Below, piece after piece: positions 40,341 through 49,797 of a DNA stretch of 64,000 nt. The notes beneath the pieces were generated by a model. That model had not been told where the DNA came from. It saw only the letters and a program-made list of their open reading frames with translations, and made no database searches. Position numbers and translations under genes: made by a program. Origin of the DNA: Elusimicrobium sp. (lineage in GTDB: Bacteria; Elusimicrobiota; Elusimicrobia; Elusimicrobiales; Elusimicrobiaceae); assembly GCA_015062115.1 (NCBI GenBank), contig SUVG01000001.1:1-64000 (forward strand). Reading direction: 5' to 3'. The number at the start of each line of letters is the position of its first letter. The stretch's first letter is position 1.

Positions 40341-41288
40341 TTAGCAACTGCCGGCCGGAACAGGGGCCGCACCTTCTTCGGTAGCATTGGGGTTTAAGAA
40401 TCCAAACCCGTCAATTTCGGAAGCGGTGCCGAAGTTAAGCAACACTTTCCCTTCCCACAAGAAAGACGGGGAAGCATTGATGGAATAAGCTTTCGTATAT
40501 TCCGCTTCTTTTTTCAAAAGTTCAATGCCTTCGGTATCAAATTTCTTCATGATTTTTTTGGCATTGATACCGGCTTCTTCCAGGGCTTTATCCCAACGGC
40601 TGGATTGGTAATCTTTGTTGCGGATTTCCAAGTACTTCCAGTATTTGTTCGGGTAATATTTAGCCACTAAAAGTTGGCGGATATTTTCTTCCCACTCGGC
40701 AGAACCGTGCAAACTGGAGAAACCTCTTTCGGCGGAATAGTCCACGATATAGCGAATTTTGATTTCTTTATCTTTCGGCAATTTGCCGTCTTTTTGGGCT
40801 TTAAGAACTAAATTTTCGGCCATTACCCCGTACGGGCATTGGGACATAACAAAAATTTCCATCACGCCGGGTTTGGCTTCTTTGCCGTTGTGAACCCCTT
40901 GGCGGGTTTGACGGGGAAGCGCAATAAAATCGGCGCTTTCGATAGCATAACCGGCTTGGATATGTCTTTCCAATCTGGTGCGGATATCGTCCGTCTTTTT
41001 AACCAAATAAAGAGGCAGAAAACTGTAATCCATATTGGCCAATTTCGGGTCGGCCAACGCTTCTTTGTAAGATACCTTGGTAACAGACGGTTCCCCACCC
41101 AAAAAACCGGCAATACCGGCAGTCAATTGGACATCTTCTTTACCGGCTTCGTATTCGTCCGATTCCACAATTACGAATTCCACTTTAGCCGGAGTTTGGG
41201 CTTTGGCTTTCGTGGTTTTTTTGGCAGGCGCCGCAAAAGCAGAACCCGCGAGCACACACGACACAAAAAGTGCAAGAATCTTTCTCAT
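40341..41288 (-). CDS. Exported thioredoxin-fold protein with a single-cysteine CPYG site
   Basis: 315 aa. Signal peptide about 1-19 (VLAGSAFAAPA). An N-terminal half (about 25-145) precedes a thioredoxin-like domain with VMSQCPYGVMAEN at the active-site position and NASPSFLWEG carrying the cis-Pro loop. The second active-site cysteine is Gly (CPYG), so it is unlikely to be a standard disulfide oxidase; a monothiol reductase/isomerase or a binding role is more likely. A lone Cys ends the protein (PAGSC). GGAGAT precedes the start. It is the last gene of the assembly run, and pilus proteins here carry cysteines that might be its clients. Confidence 0.75.
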   Translation of the reverse strand: MRKILALFVSCVLAGSAFAAPAKKTTKAKAQTPAKVEFVIVESDEYEAGKEDVQLTAGIAGFLGGEPSVTKVSYKEALADPKLANMDYSFLPLYLVKKTDDIRTRLERHIQAGYAIESADFIALPRQTRQGVHNGKEAKPGVMEIFVMSQCPYGVMAENLVLKAQKDGKLPKDKEIKIRYIVDYSAERGFSSLHGSAEWEENIRQLLVAKYYPNKYWKYLEIRNKDYQSSRWDKALEEAGINAKKIMKKFDTEGIELLKKEAEYTKAYSINASPSFLWEGKVLLNFGTASEIDGFGFLNPNATEEGAAPVPAGSC

Positions 41289-41301
41289 TAAAAATATCTC
41301 C

Positions 41302-41571
41302 TTATTTATCTTCCAAATCGACACGAACGCCGCGGATACCGAGGGCACAAAAAGCGTTGTAGGCCAACACAAAAAATACCGCAGACACCAAGGCAATCAA
41401 AGTGCCTTGAATAGCACGCATAATAAGCCCCATAATATAAGCGAAGGAAATGGCGGCTTCGGGGTTAAAAATTTCCACACATGCACTCAACAGCATTACC
41501 ACGAATACTGCCAGCGGAAAGACAGAAAACAAGACCGTCGAAAGGTTAATTTTTTTGATTTCTATTTTCAT
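41302..41571 (-). CDS. Small membrane protein, unknown
   Basis: 89 aa with two hydrophobic helices (about 14-32 and 41-78; the second may be a long helix or two). It begins with basic MKIEIKKINLS and ends with acidic VDLEDK. The layout resembles DUF3566-type small membrane proteins, though I cannot confirm this. AGGAG stands 6 bases before ATG. It lies between the thioredoxin-like and HAMP genes, 13 and 28 bases from them. Confidence 0.65.
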   Translation of the reverse strand: MKIEIKKINLSTVLFSVFPLAVFVVMLLSACVEIFNPEAAISFAYIMGLIMRAIQGTLIALVSAVFFVLAYNAFCALGIRGVRVDLEDK

Positions 41572-41599
41572 ATTTTCTCCTAAATCTCCTCAAACTCTT

Positions 41600-42709
41600 T
41601 TATTTTTCAGGTTCCAACACCAAAACAATACGGTTTTTACCGGCATCGTCCGGCAATTGAACGGCTTTTACCAGACATTTTACATCTTTATTCAGCACGC
41701 TTCCACGCAACACTTTGGTCGGGTTTTCCAGCGCTTCCCCTACTACTTGAATAATTTCCTGTTGCCGTCCGTCAAAAATATCCAATAGGTGGACTTTTTC
41801 TTTGCCCGGCATTTTTAACTCAAAATTGGTGTAAAGGATATTGTTGTTTTCGTCGATAACAAGCGCACGGGAGCCTTTCGGCACCGTAACGGCCAAAATG
41901 GTTTTCCACCATTTTTGTTCTTTTTCCAAGGACATGATTTCTACATTTTCCAAACTCTTAATATCCTCGCGAATCTTACCGAGTAACCCGGTAACGGCCC
42001 CCGCCACTTCACCGATTTCGTCCCGACGTTCCGGGAACGCTAAAACCAGGTTGTTAAGTGACACGGCTTCTATACTATCCTTCAAACTGCCCAGCGGACG
42101 AATAATTTTAAGCAACAAGAACAGATACAACACGCCGCCGATTAACAAAATCATAATAAACGCCCCGAAGGCATAGCGAATCATGGAGGAGTGAATCAGT
42201 TTACGGGCACTTTCACGGGAAACAGTCAGGTTTATCATACCCGCAATCACATTATCCTTCGCCAAAAGCGGAATAGCCATATCGTAGTGGTTACCGTCCC
42301 CGAAGAGCAAGGCTCTGGGCAAACGATCCTGATAGGCTTGGGAAACGGCATTGGTATCAAAACCGACGGTATTGTTATAATCTTTGGCGGTCATGCCCAA
42401 AAACTTGGTGTTTTCGTGCCAACGAACGGTAGTGTTTGCGTTCAGATAAATCAAACTTTTCACACGGTCGTCGTTACGCATAAGGCTCTTCATAATTTCC
42501 GCTTCGCGGAAAGTGGCTTCCCCGGTGGGGCGAGAGGCTAACCATTGCACCAAAGCCGGCGCACGGAAACGAACCATTTCCACCATTTCGTTTTGGAGTT
42601 TTTTATCAAAAACAAATTTGAACAGGTTGTAATAGAACAGTCCGCCAATGATAGAGGCGTACACCGTTACCAATACGAACCATAAAAACCATTTGGAAGT
42701 TAATTTCAT
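41600..42709 (-). CDS. Membrane sensor protein with HAMP and PAS-like domain, no output domain
   Basis: 369 aa. Two membrane helices (about 8-27 and 180-200) frame an extracytoplasmic domain (including VRWHENTKFLGMT and DMAIPLLAKDNVIAGMINLTV, double-Cache-like). A HAMP segment (IIRPLGSLKDSIEAV) and a short PAS-like domain (RALVIDENNNILYTNFELK) follow. There is no kinase, cyclase or methyl-accepting domain, so it may act by contact with a partner such as the TPR protein next to it or the kinases further down. Start at 42709 has GAGGGG 8 bases upstream. Confidence 0.78.
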   Translation of the reverse strand: MKLTSKWFLWFVLVTVYASIIGGLFYYNLFKFVFDKKLQNEMVEMVRFRAPALVQWLASRPTGEATFREAEIMKSLMRNDDRVKSLIYLNANTTVRWHENTKFLGMTAKDYNNTVGFDTNAVSQAYQDRLPRALLFGDGNHYDMAIPLLAKDNVIAGMINLTVSRESARKLIHSSMIRYAFGAFIMILLIGGVLYLFLLLKIIRPLGSLKDSIEAVSLNNLVLAFPERRDEIGEVAGAVTGLLGKIREDIKSLENVEIMSLEKEQKWWKTILAVTVPKGSRALVIDENNNILYTNFELKMPGKEKVHLLDIFDGRQQEIIQVVGEALENPTKVLRGSVLNKDVKCLVKAVQLPDDAGKNRIVLVLEPEK

Positions 42710-42722
42710 ACTGTTTCCCCTC

Positions 42723-44162
42723 TTATTTCATTAACTCTTCCACTTTGCGAAGACCCAAGTCGGCATCGGTATTACCCGGGTCCAATTGTTTGGCTACAAT
42801 CCAGGCTTGGCGGGCACGTTCGTAATCGTCCTGGTTAAAAGCGTCTAATCCTTCAATGTATTTAGCGCGGGAAGCCGCACTGGCTTCGGCGGAAACACGG
42901 GTCATCGTGCCACCCAAAGTGGGTAAAGTTTCGTTCGTTTCCAAACCGCCTGCTACTGTTCCTGTTGTGGAACCGGGGATTGCGCCGGGGATAACCGTGC
43001 TCCCCACCATACCGGGAACATTTCCTTCTACAGTAAGAGTTTCGATCGGTTCCAATTCAGCCTCTTCGGCGGCTTTTTCGGCAGCGGCTTCGGCTTCTTT
43101 GGCTTTTTCTTCGGCTTGTTTAGCGGCTTCTTGCGCACGCTCGGCTTCTTCTTTTTTCACGCGCAAGCGATTTTCTTTGGCATTGCGGGCACGCTTGATA
43201 AGGCCGTCCATGCTGGAAGAATCAGCCCCCCATTTCTTGGCGTTAGTCCAATAAGAAATGGCTTGGTCAAAACGATTGGCATTGTAAGAGCGATTACCGG
43301 CATTATAGTAACCGGCGGCAATTTCATTTTTCAATTGCGACATATACTTCTGCACGCGCGCATCGCCGGGTTGAATTTTGGTAATTCGTTCAAATACGGC
43401 ATAGGCTTCCACATATTGACCTTTATTGTAAAATTCCAAGGCTTGTTTCATGGAAGATTCTACTTCTTGTTTGCGTAATTTGTTTTCCGTTTCGGAAATT
43501 TTGGCTACCAAATCGGGGTCGTCTTTGCGCATCAAAAGTGCATTGTACCAAGCGTCCAACGCTTTTTGATAATCGCCGTCCTTGTAGGCTACTTCCCCGC
43601 GGCGGGAATATTCTTTGGCAATATCGTAATCGATTTTGCGTTTCCAGGCCTGGGCCTTGGAATTGCCGGGTTGAATCGTTAAAATTTCATTTAATTTATC
43701 GTTGGCTTCTACCAAGCGGCCGCTATCATACAGGCGAATTGTTTCTTGGAATTTGGCTTCCACTACCTGCGATTCCGAAATCGTGCCGTAAGTACCCATG
43801 TGTTGGGCCTGTTGGGCAAGCGTTTGCGCTTGTTTGAAGTTAGGATCGATGCTTAAAATGGTTTGGGCCATTTCTTGCGCGCGTTGATAATCGCCCAATT
43901 TATACAGTTGGTAGGCGTTTTCGTATACCATACGCAAGGTATAGTTTTGTATGCGTTGTTTTTCCAATTGAACGGTAGAAAGATACTGTTTCTTTTCTTC
44001 CACATCGTTCAGTGTCCCCATGGAAATTTTGCCCAAATCAAGGAGCATTCCTTCCATTTTTCCATGCTGACGAACCGGTACTTCCTTGCGGAAAGTAGCC
44101 GCCGCGCGCACCGACACGGCTGCGAGCATACAAACTAATACTAAAGTAAAATATCTTTTCAT
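42723..44162 (-). CDS. Exported TPR protein of the Tad locus (TadD-like position)
   Basis: 479 aa. Signal peptide about 1-20. Repeated TPR-like units (NAYQLYKLGDYQRAQEMAQ; GEVAYKDGDYQKALDAWYNA; FYNKGQYVEAYAVFERI; DAFNQDDYERARQAWIVA) alternate with a Lys/Glu/Ala coiled region (about 335-365) and a Thr/Gly-rich linker. In Tad loci TadD is a TPR lipoprotein; here the protein is longer and lacks a lipobox, so the match is by position and fold only. It sits 10 bases after tadC. Confidence 0.8.
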   Translation of the reverse strand: MKRYFTLVLVCMLAAVSVRAAATFRKEVPVRQHGKMEGMLLDLGKISMGTLNDVEEKKQYLSTVQLEKQRIQNYTLRMVYENAYQLYKLGDYQRAQEMAQTILSIDPNFKQAQTLAQQAQHMGTYGTISESQVVEAKFQETIRLYDSGRLVEANDKLNEILTIQPGNSKAQAWKRKIDYDIAKEYSRRGEVAYKDGDYQKALDAWYNALLMRKDDPDLVAKISETENKLRKQEVESSMKQALEFYNKGQYVEAYAVFERITKIQPGDARVQKYMSQLKNEIAAGYYNAGNRSYNANRFDQAISYWTNAKKWGADSSSMDGLIKRARNAKENRLRVKKEEAERAQEAAKQAEEKAKEAEAAAEKAAEEAELEPIETLTVEGNVPGMVGSTVIPGAIPGSTTGTVAGGLETNETLPTLGGTMTRVSAEASAASRAKYIEGLDAFNQDDYERARQAWIVAKQLDPGNTDADLGLRKVEELMK

Positions 44163-44172
44163 AATTTATCCT

Positions 44173-45063
44173 CTAAAAGCCCATACCGCCACTGACAAGG
44201 CCCATAATCATTGGCGCTAAAATTAAAATAAAAATCGTCGGGAAGATGAACATAAACATCGGGAACAACATCTTCGTAGAGGCTTGCGCGGCCAACTTTT
44301 CGGCACGGCTTAAACGGCGGGAGCGCAAGTCCGACGAGAAGTTGCGGAGCAAATCTACCAAACTGGTACCAAGTTCATCGGACTGAATAATAAGACCGAC
44401 CAAAGAACGAACTTCCTGCACCCCGGTACGAGCCGAGAAACGTTCCAACGCTTCGCGACGCGAATACCCCAGTTTGATTTCATTGATTGTTTTTTCCAAT
44501 TCTTCTTCCAAAATTGTTTTTTCTTTGGCAATTTTAATAATTCTTTCAAAAGCGGTTAAATAGTCCAAACCGGATTCGATAATAAGCGCGGCTAAGTCCA
44601 CCGTGGTAGAAAAGTTACCCAAAATTTCCGCTTGGCGTTGCTGAATTTTGCTTTTCAAGAGAACATCGGGCACATTAAAGCACAACGGCACCAACAAAAC
44701 CGGCCAAATAGACTGAAACAGAAGCATAATTGCCGCCGGAATAGCCAAGGAAGCGATAATTTTAGTGTATAAGATATCCACCGGCTGAGGATTATCCGGG
44801 CTTCCCAACTGCATATGGATTTCTTCCAAACTTTTTTCCAAATGGAAGTTCTGCAAACAGAAAACGGCCAAACGGTCCATAATCTTTTCTTCCGGTTTTA
44901 AGCGAGCAAAACTGGAAGTAGATTTGAAACGGCGAACGGCCACGTCCACAATCTCTTCTTTTTTATCTTTGGGGGCCAACAAACCGAATACGGCAACAAA
45001 TACGGCAAAAATACCGATTGATAACAACAGGTTAAGCCCTAAAGTAAATGCTAAACTGTTCAT
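44173..45063 (-). CDS. tadC: Tad inner-membrane platform protein TadC (type II secretion F domain)
   Basis: 296 aa with the T2SSF domain (about 130-255: ILGNFSTTVDLAALIIESGLDY, SDELGTSLVDLLRNFSSDLR) and four membrane helices, two at the N-terminus and two at the end. With TadB it forms the inner-membrane platform on which the TadA ATPase acts. It starts 3 bases after tadB ends. Confidence 0.9.
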   Translation of the reverse strand: MNSLAFTLGLNLLLSIGIFAVFVAVFGLLAPKDKKEEIVDVAVRRFKSTSSFARLKPEEKIMDRLAVFCLQNFHLEKSLEEIHMQLGSPDNPQPVDILYTKIIASLAIPAAIMLLFQSIWPVLLVPLCFNVPDVLLKSKIQQRQAEILGNFSTTVDLAALIIESGLDYLTAFERIIKIAKEKTILEEELEKTINEIKLGYSRREALERFSARTGVQEVRSLVGLIIQSDELGTSLVDLLRNFSSDLRSRRLSRAEKLAAQASTKMLFPMFMFIFPTIFILILAPMIMGLVSGGMGF

Positions 45064-45066
45064 ACG

Positions 45067-46686
45067 CTATACCCGCACCTCACCCATTTTCTTCAGCACT
45101 TTCATACCGATAGCAATCCAAATGATACAGAACATAAACACAAATATCCCGATCGGGCTGGTATAGAAACCAATCATTTGGCTGGGGTTGAAGATAAACA
45201 TAACAATCATCATTACAAACGGCATGATACTGACCACGATAGACTGGATTTTCTGTTGAGCCGTCATGGCTTGCAATTTTTCTTCCAGTTTACTTTCTTC
45301 GCGGATATTTTCCACCAAGCGGGAGAAAATGACGGTTAAGTTACCCCCCACCTGACGCTGAATAATAATAGCCTTGATAATATAAGCAAGCATGCGGCTG
45401 TCCACACGCTCGGAAAGGCCGTCCAATGCTTTTTCAAAAGGAGTACCCAATTGATAGTTTTTAACCACCAAACCAAATTCGTCGGAAATAGGCGGTAACA
45501 TATCTCTAGAAACCATTTCAAACCCTTGCACAATATCCATACCGGAGCGCAACGAGTTGGAAAGCAAAATCAGTGAATCCATCAGTTGGGCATTGATTTT
45601 TTTACCGCGGCTCTTTTTTAAGGTATCCAGCACGGCAGCAGGCATACGGATACTGAGCACCGCCCCGCCAAATACAACCAACAAAAATACCAGCACACCG
45701 CCAAATCCGCCGGTCATCACCCCCAGGGCTAACCCCAACAGGGAAAACACGCCTATCGTACCGAATACAATATACTTTACATCAATGGTAACGAACTGGC
45801 GGTTGAAGTCTTCCGCCCAAGCCATGCTTTTTTGTTTATAGTCAGCCGTCAAACGCAAAATATCTTCGCGTTTGTTATCCAATAACGAATAGACGGCAAA
45901 CCCGGCCAAAGCGGAGCCAAGGAGCGTTAAAAATAAACTAAAAGCGCGATCGGCCGGCGTGGTTTTGTAGATTTCCGGTTTGGGCGGATAAACGGGAATC
46001 GGGCTCGTTCTAAATTGAGAGAACAAGTGGTTCGCCAGCGTTACCACCGCCATAACGGACTGACGGTATTTGTTGTCTCTTACGGCCTGCGGGCTGGAAA
46101 AAGATTCAATCGTACTGAAAAATTCGTTGTTCATCATTTCCATGGTAGCCAACATACCGCGCGCACGACCGCCCAGGCTGTCTTTCATAATAACCATCTT
46201 GTTTCCGCGGGACAAGTCTTTATTCAAGCGGTCTAAAGTGGCCATCAAGTTAATGCGGTTCCCTACATATCCGCGGGAAAGTTGTTCAAGCACTACAGGT
46301 TGGTTGGGGTCTAACGACTTATCGGCACGATCCAAATACAGATAAATGTTGGAAAAGGCCTGGCGCCACAAATCAGCCTCGCTGTAGGTTCCTTCATTGG
46401 GCACATACACTACTTTGTTGGCTTCCAACTTGGGCAATTCTTCCCCAAACCACTCCGGCATGCGGATTTCTTTTTTGGAAGGGCCGCATACATTGGGCAA
46501 CTGATACACTTTTTTATCTGCAGGCAACTGGACATCAAAAAATTCAGCCAAAATACGCATTTTATCCTGCGCGCATTGAATACGACGGCGGTCGTTGGAA
46601 TTTAACGCACGCGCGTCCAATGTGGCAGGCACAAAAATGCCCAACATCATAAGTACCAGTACAATCAGTTGAATTTTTTTCGTCAT
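45067..46686 (-). CDS. tadB: Tad inner-membrane platform protein TadB with extra exported N-terminal domain
   Basis: 539 aa, against about 300 for usual TadB. The C-terminal half has the T2SSF domain (LMDSLILLSNSLRSGMDIVQ; QRQVGGNLTVIFSRLVENIR) and membrane helices. Before it stand a signal-peptide-like segment (about 1-25) and some 215 residues of a mostly helical domain with two cysteines (RIQCAQDKM; LPNVCGPSK) that should lie in the periplasm. The extra part is contiguous with no frame break. AAACC-style start site is weak, but the gene follows the fused tadZ-tadA gene by 17 bases. Confidence 0.88.
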   Translation of the reverse strand: MTKKIQLIVLVLMMLGIFVPATLDARALNSNDRRRIQCAQDKMRILAEFFDVQLPADKKVYQLPNVCGPSKKEIRMPEWFGEELPKLEANKVVYVPNEGTYSEADLWRQAFSNIYLYLDRADKSLDPNQPVVLEQLSRGYVGNRINLMATLDRLNKDLSRGNKMVIMKDSLGGRARGMLATMEMMNNEFFSTIESFSSPQAVRDNKYRQSVMAVVTLANHLFSQFRTSPIPVYPPKPEIYKTTPADRAFSLFLTLLGSALAGFAVYSLLDNKREDILRLTADYKQKSMAWAEDFNRQFVTIDVKYIVFGTIGVFSLLGLALGVMTGGFGGVLVFLLVVFGGAVLSIRMPAAVLDTLKKSRGKKINAQLMDSLILLSNSLRSGMDIVQGFEMVSRDMLPPISDEFGLVVKNYQLGTPFEKALDGLSERVDSRMLAYIIKAIIIQRQVGGNLTVIFSRLVENIREESKLEEKLQAMTAQQKIQSIVVSIMPFVMMIVMFIFNPSQMIGFYTSPIGIFVFMFCIIWIAIGMKVLKKMGEVRV

Positions 46687-46703
46687 GTAAAATCCCGTAA
46701 AAA

Positions 46704-49028
46704 TTAAGCCTTCGGTGCAGCAGGCGGAGCCGGCGGTGTTTGCGGCGCGGCGGCAGCCTCCTGTTGGGCCGCCTTCATGCGTTTAACCGCGTTCAAATCC
46801 GGTTCGCCGTTTTCATCAAGCGGCACCGCCCCTTTGGTAAATACTTCTTCGGGTACAGGTTGGCCCTTGGCGGCGAAATCTTCAAAGAAAGTCGGCAAAT
46901 TACCCGTTGGAGCAAATACCCCTTGTACTTTGCCGTTTTCATCTACACCCGTTTGTACATAACGGAATAAATCGGTAGATTGAATTTCGTTATTTTTTTG
47001 CCCGTGCATTTCGGTAATATAGGTTACCTTACGGGAACCGTCCGAGAAACGGGACAACTGCACAATCATGTTAACGGCGGAAGAAATCATTTCGCGAATA
47101 GCAAAAATCGGCAAATCGGCCCCGGTTTGCATGCACATGGCTTCCAAGCGGGACAGACCGTCACGCGGCGTGTTGGCGTGAATAGTGGTCAACGAACCCT
47201 CGTGACCGGTGTTCATGGCTTGCAACATGTCCAAGGCTTCTCCGCCGCGGCACTCCCCTACTACAATGCGGTCAGGACGCATACGCAAACAGTTTTTTAC
47301 CAAATCCTGAATCGTAATGGCCCCTTTGCCTTCCACGTTCGGCGGACGGCTTTCCAAAGAAACCCAGTGCGGTTGTTGCAAACGAAGTTCCGCGGTATCT
47401 TCTACCGTGATGATACGTTCGTTATTGGAAATATAACCGGAAATAGCGTTTAAGAAAGTGGTTTTACCGGTACCGGTACCACCGCAAACAATGATGTTTT
47501 TGCGAATCTTAACGCATTTTTTGATAAATTCCATACATTCCGGGCTGATGGTACCGAAACGGTAGTAATCTTCGGGCCCGAAAGGTTTGGAGGAGAAACG
47601 ACGAATCGTCAGTGTCGGGCCGGATACAGCAAGCGGCGCGATAATGGCGTTTACACGGGAACCGTCTTTCAAACGGGCGTCCACGAGCGGTACAGATTCG
47701 TCAATACGGCGGCCGAGCGGGGCCACAATACGCTTAATTACCTGTACCACTTGTTCGTTATTTCTAAATTTGTATTTGGTTAAGGTCAACTTACCTTTTT
47801 GTTCGATAAAAATTTTGTCAAAGGCGTTGACCATAATTTCGGTTACGGCCGGGTCGCGCATTAAGACTTCCAGCGGCCCTAACCCTAAAATTTCGTCCAA
47901 CAATTCCGAAGTAAAGCGGGCGCGTTGGTCACGCGAAAACTGCAGGTTGGGTTGTTTTTGCAAAATATCGTCCACAATGGCGGCCACCCGTTTGCGGGTT
48001 TGTTCGCTGGCGGAACTTTCGTCGCTGATGACGATATGTTCGATTTCCAGGGTATGAACCACTTCTTTGTGGATTTTTTGTTTCAAATCGTCCCAGAAAG
48101 ACATTTTGGTCTTTCCGGCTTCTTCTTCCGGCGCGCCGATATGGTCGTTGGCGGCCCCGGTCTTACCATCGTCAAACAGAACAGGGCTCCACACATCTTT
48201 GGCCGCTTGCGTAAACTCTTCGTCCGTTACGGAAGCCGTCCAATCTTTGGGAGCGGGTTTCAAATCGCGTATTTTGGCTAACACCAAGCGTAACCCTTTC
48301 ACCCACTCGGATTGAGGATTAACGATAATTTCCACTTCCTTGCGATTGGAAGTGGCCATTACATTTTCGTCCCACGGCAAGAATACATCTACTTCGCGCC
48401 CTAACGAGGAATAAAAGCGTTCTACTTCTTCGTAAGGAATAGAGCCGGGCATATCATACGAGTTACAAATGACACTCACCCGATCCATGGGATAAAGTTT
48501 TTCTTTATAGTCGTTAAAAAGTTGTACGGTAGAATTTAGATGTGTACGAGTAGCGTTGGACACCCAAAACACTTTATCGGCCAAGTCAAACGCGAACGAT
48601 TGCATGGCAAAAGAAGAATCGACATCCAAAAAGATATCAAAAGTTTGCGACAGACGCGACAAAATAGGAATTAAAATTTTGGGACTCAAAGAAGAAATCT
48701 GCGTATGAGTTCTTCCCAAAGGCAAAATCCCCACGCCCCATTGGGACATGGAAATTTTACCGCGGAGAAGTCCCCCCACTACGGCGATGTTGGTATTACC
48801 CAAGGTTTGCAAAATATCCACCACCGTTACGGGTTTTTTAATATCCAAATAGAAATTATGTTCTTCGCGCGCAAGCGGATCCAACGGCACGATGAGTACC
48901 GGTCTTTTTTGAATCCCGGCCCAACCGAGGGCCAAATTCAGCACAAGCGTCGTTTTTCCGGCGCCTTCCTTCGGGCCGAAAAACGCGATAATTTTTGAAT
49001 CTGGTTTTTGGAGTTCGTTTTCTGCCAT
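46704..49028 (-). CDS. tadZA: Fused TadZ-TadA: MinD/CpaE-type ATPase joined to pilus-assembly ATPase CpaF
   Basis: 774 aa. Residues about 10-260 are a MinD/ParA-like domain: deviant Walker [12 protein letters not shown] near 18, then [16 protein letters not shown] linker of about 60 residues follows, then the CpaF/TadA secretion ATPase (about 340-740) with [13 protein letters not shown] (Walker A, near 519), [13 protein letters not shown] (Walker B region) and [14 protein letters not shown]. TadZ normally locates the machine at the cell pole and TadA drives pilin assembly; they are usually separate. A Pro/Ala-rich tail ends the protein. Confidence 0.92.
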   Translation of the reverse strand: MAENELQKPDSKIIAFFGPKEGAGKTTLVLNLALGWAGIQKRPVLIVPLDPLAREEHNFYLDIKKPVTVVDILQTLGNTNIAVVGGLLRGKISMSQWGVGILPLGRTHTQISSLSPKILIPILSRLSQTFDIFLDVDSSFAMQSFAFDLADKVFWVSNATRTHLNSTVQLFNDYKEKLYPMDRVSVICNSYDMPGSIPYEEVERFYSSLGREVDVFLPWDENVMATSNRKEVEIIVNPQSEWVKGLRLVLAKIRDLKPAPKDWTASVTDEEFTQAAKDVWSPVLFDDGKTGAANDHIGAPEEEAGKTKMSFWDDLKQKIHKEVVHTLEIEHIVISDESSASEQTRKRVAAIVDDILQKQPNLQFSRDQRARFTSELLDEILGLGPLEVLMRDPAVTEIMVNAFDKIFIEQKGKLTLTKYKFRNNEQVVQVIKRIVAPLGRRIDESVPLVDARLKDGSRVNAIIAPLAVSGPTLTIRRFSSKPFGPEDYYRFGTISPECMEFIKKCVKIRKNIIVCGGTGTGKTTFLNAISGYISNNERIITVEDTAELRLQQPHWVSLESRPPNVEGKGAITIQDLVKNCLRMRPDRIVVGECRGGEALDMLQAMNTGHEGSLTTIHANTPRDGLSRLEAMCMQTGADLPIFAIREMISSAVNMIVQLSRFSDGSRKVTYITEMHGQKNNEIQSTDLFRYVQTGVDENGKVQGVFAPTGNLPTFFEDFAAKGQPVPEEVFTKGAVPLDENGEPDLNAVKRMKAAQQEAAAAPQTPPAPPAAPKA

Positions 49029-49036
49029 AATGTAAA

Positions 49037-49780
49037 CTATTCTACGATTTCAACCGTGATGAACAGGAAGAGCGAGCGTTGTTCTTCCGTAACGTCTTTG
49101 TTTTTGAACAACAGACCGATAAGCGGAATGCGGCCTAAGAAGGGTACGCGGTCTTCGGATACGTTGCGGGCACTGCTCTTGAGCCCGCCGATTACCAACG
49201 TTTCTCCGCTGTTAAGTTCCACATGGGTTTCCAAATCGCGGTTGGTAAACGAAGGGGCCGTAGCCGTACCGATTACAACCGTTCTGGAATAGTCCACGGT
49301 GGAGACGGACAACTGTACTTGCAAATCGATAATGTTGTTGCGTTCCGGGATAATAGTGGGAAGAACGTTAAGCAAAATACCGTATTCTTCCAATTGGGAA
49401 CCGACCCCCTGATTGTTTACAATTGGTATCGGGATTTTACCGCCGACCGTAATTTTAGCACTGTTACCCGAAGCGGTAACGATTTTAGGGTTGGAAAGTA
49501 CTTGGGCGCGGCCTTCGGTTTCCATCAAACGAAGACGGGTCGTAACCGCGGTTTTGCGTTCAAATTCACCCAAGGATAAAATACCTTCGATGGTGGCTTC
49601 TTCGAAATCGAACAATTGGTTCCACGAGAAACCCTTTACGCTCTGCATGGTTCCGCTGATTTCCACCACATCGGCGCTGACCGCCACCAAACGCGTTTTT
49701 TTGGCCCACGCGCCGGACGGCAACAGCACGCTTAAAAGAAGTACCGCTAAAGAAACTTTTGTAATCAACTTTATGTTCAT
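49037..49780 (-). CDS. Short secretin of the Tad locus (RcpA/CpaC-type)
   Basis: 247 aa with a signal peptide (about 1-26). It keeps the secretin core: VTTRLRLMETEGRAQVLSNP, ITVGGKIPIP, EYGILLNVLPTI and the C-terminal signature VIGGLKSSARNVSEDRVPFLGRIPLIG LLF (broken here only by space). The usual N-terminal BON/N domains, about 150-200 residues in CpaC/RcpA, are absent; only a short LVAVSADVVEISG strand remains. It should form the outer-membrane ring for the pilus. Start codon is 17 bases after cpaB. Confidence 0.88.
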   Translation of the reverse strand: MNIKLITKVSLAVLLLSVLLPSGAWAKKTRLVAVSADVVEISGTMQSVKGFSWNQLFDFEEATIEGILSLGEFERKTAVTTRLRLMETEGRAQVLSNPKIVTASGNSAKITVGGKIPIPIVNNQGVGSQLEEYGILLNVLPTIIPERNNIIDLQVQLSVSTVDYSRTVVIGTATAPSFTNRDLETHVELNSGETLVIGGLKSSARNVSEDRVPFLGRIPLIGLLFKNKDVTEEQRSLFLFITVEIVE

Positions 49781-49797
49781 GGTTATTCCTGTGCTAA

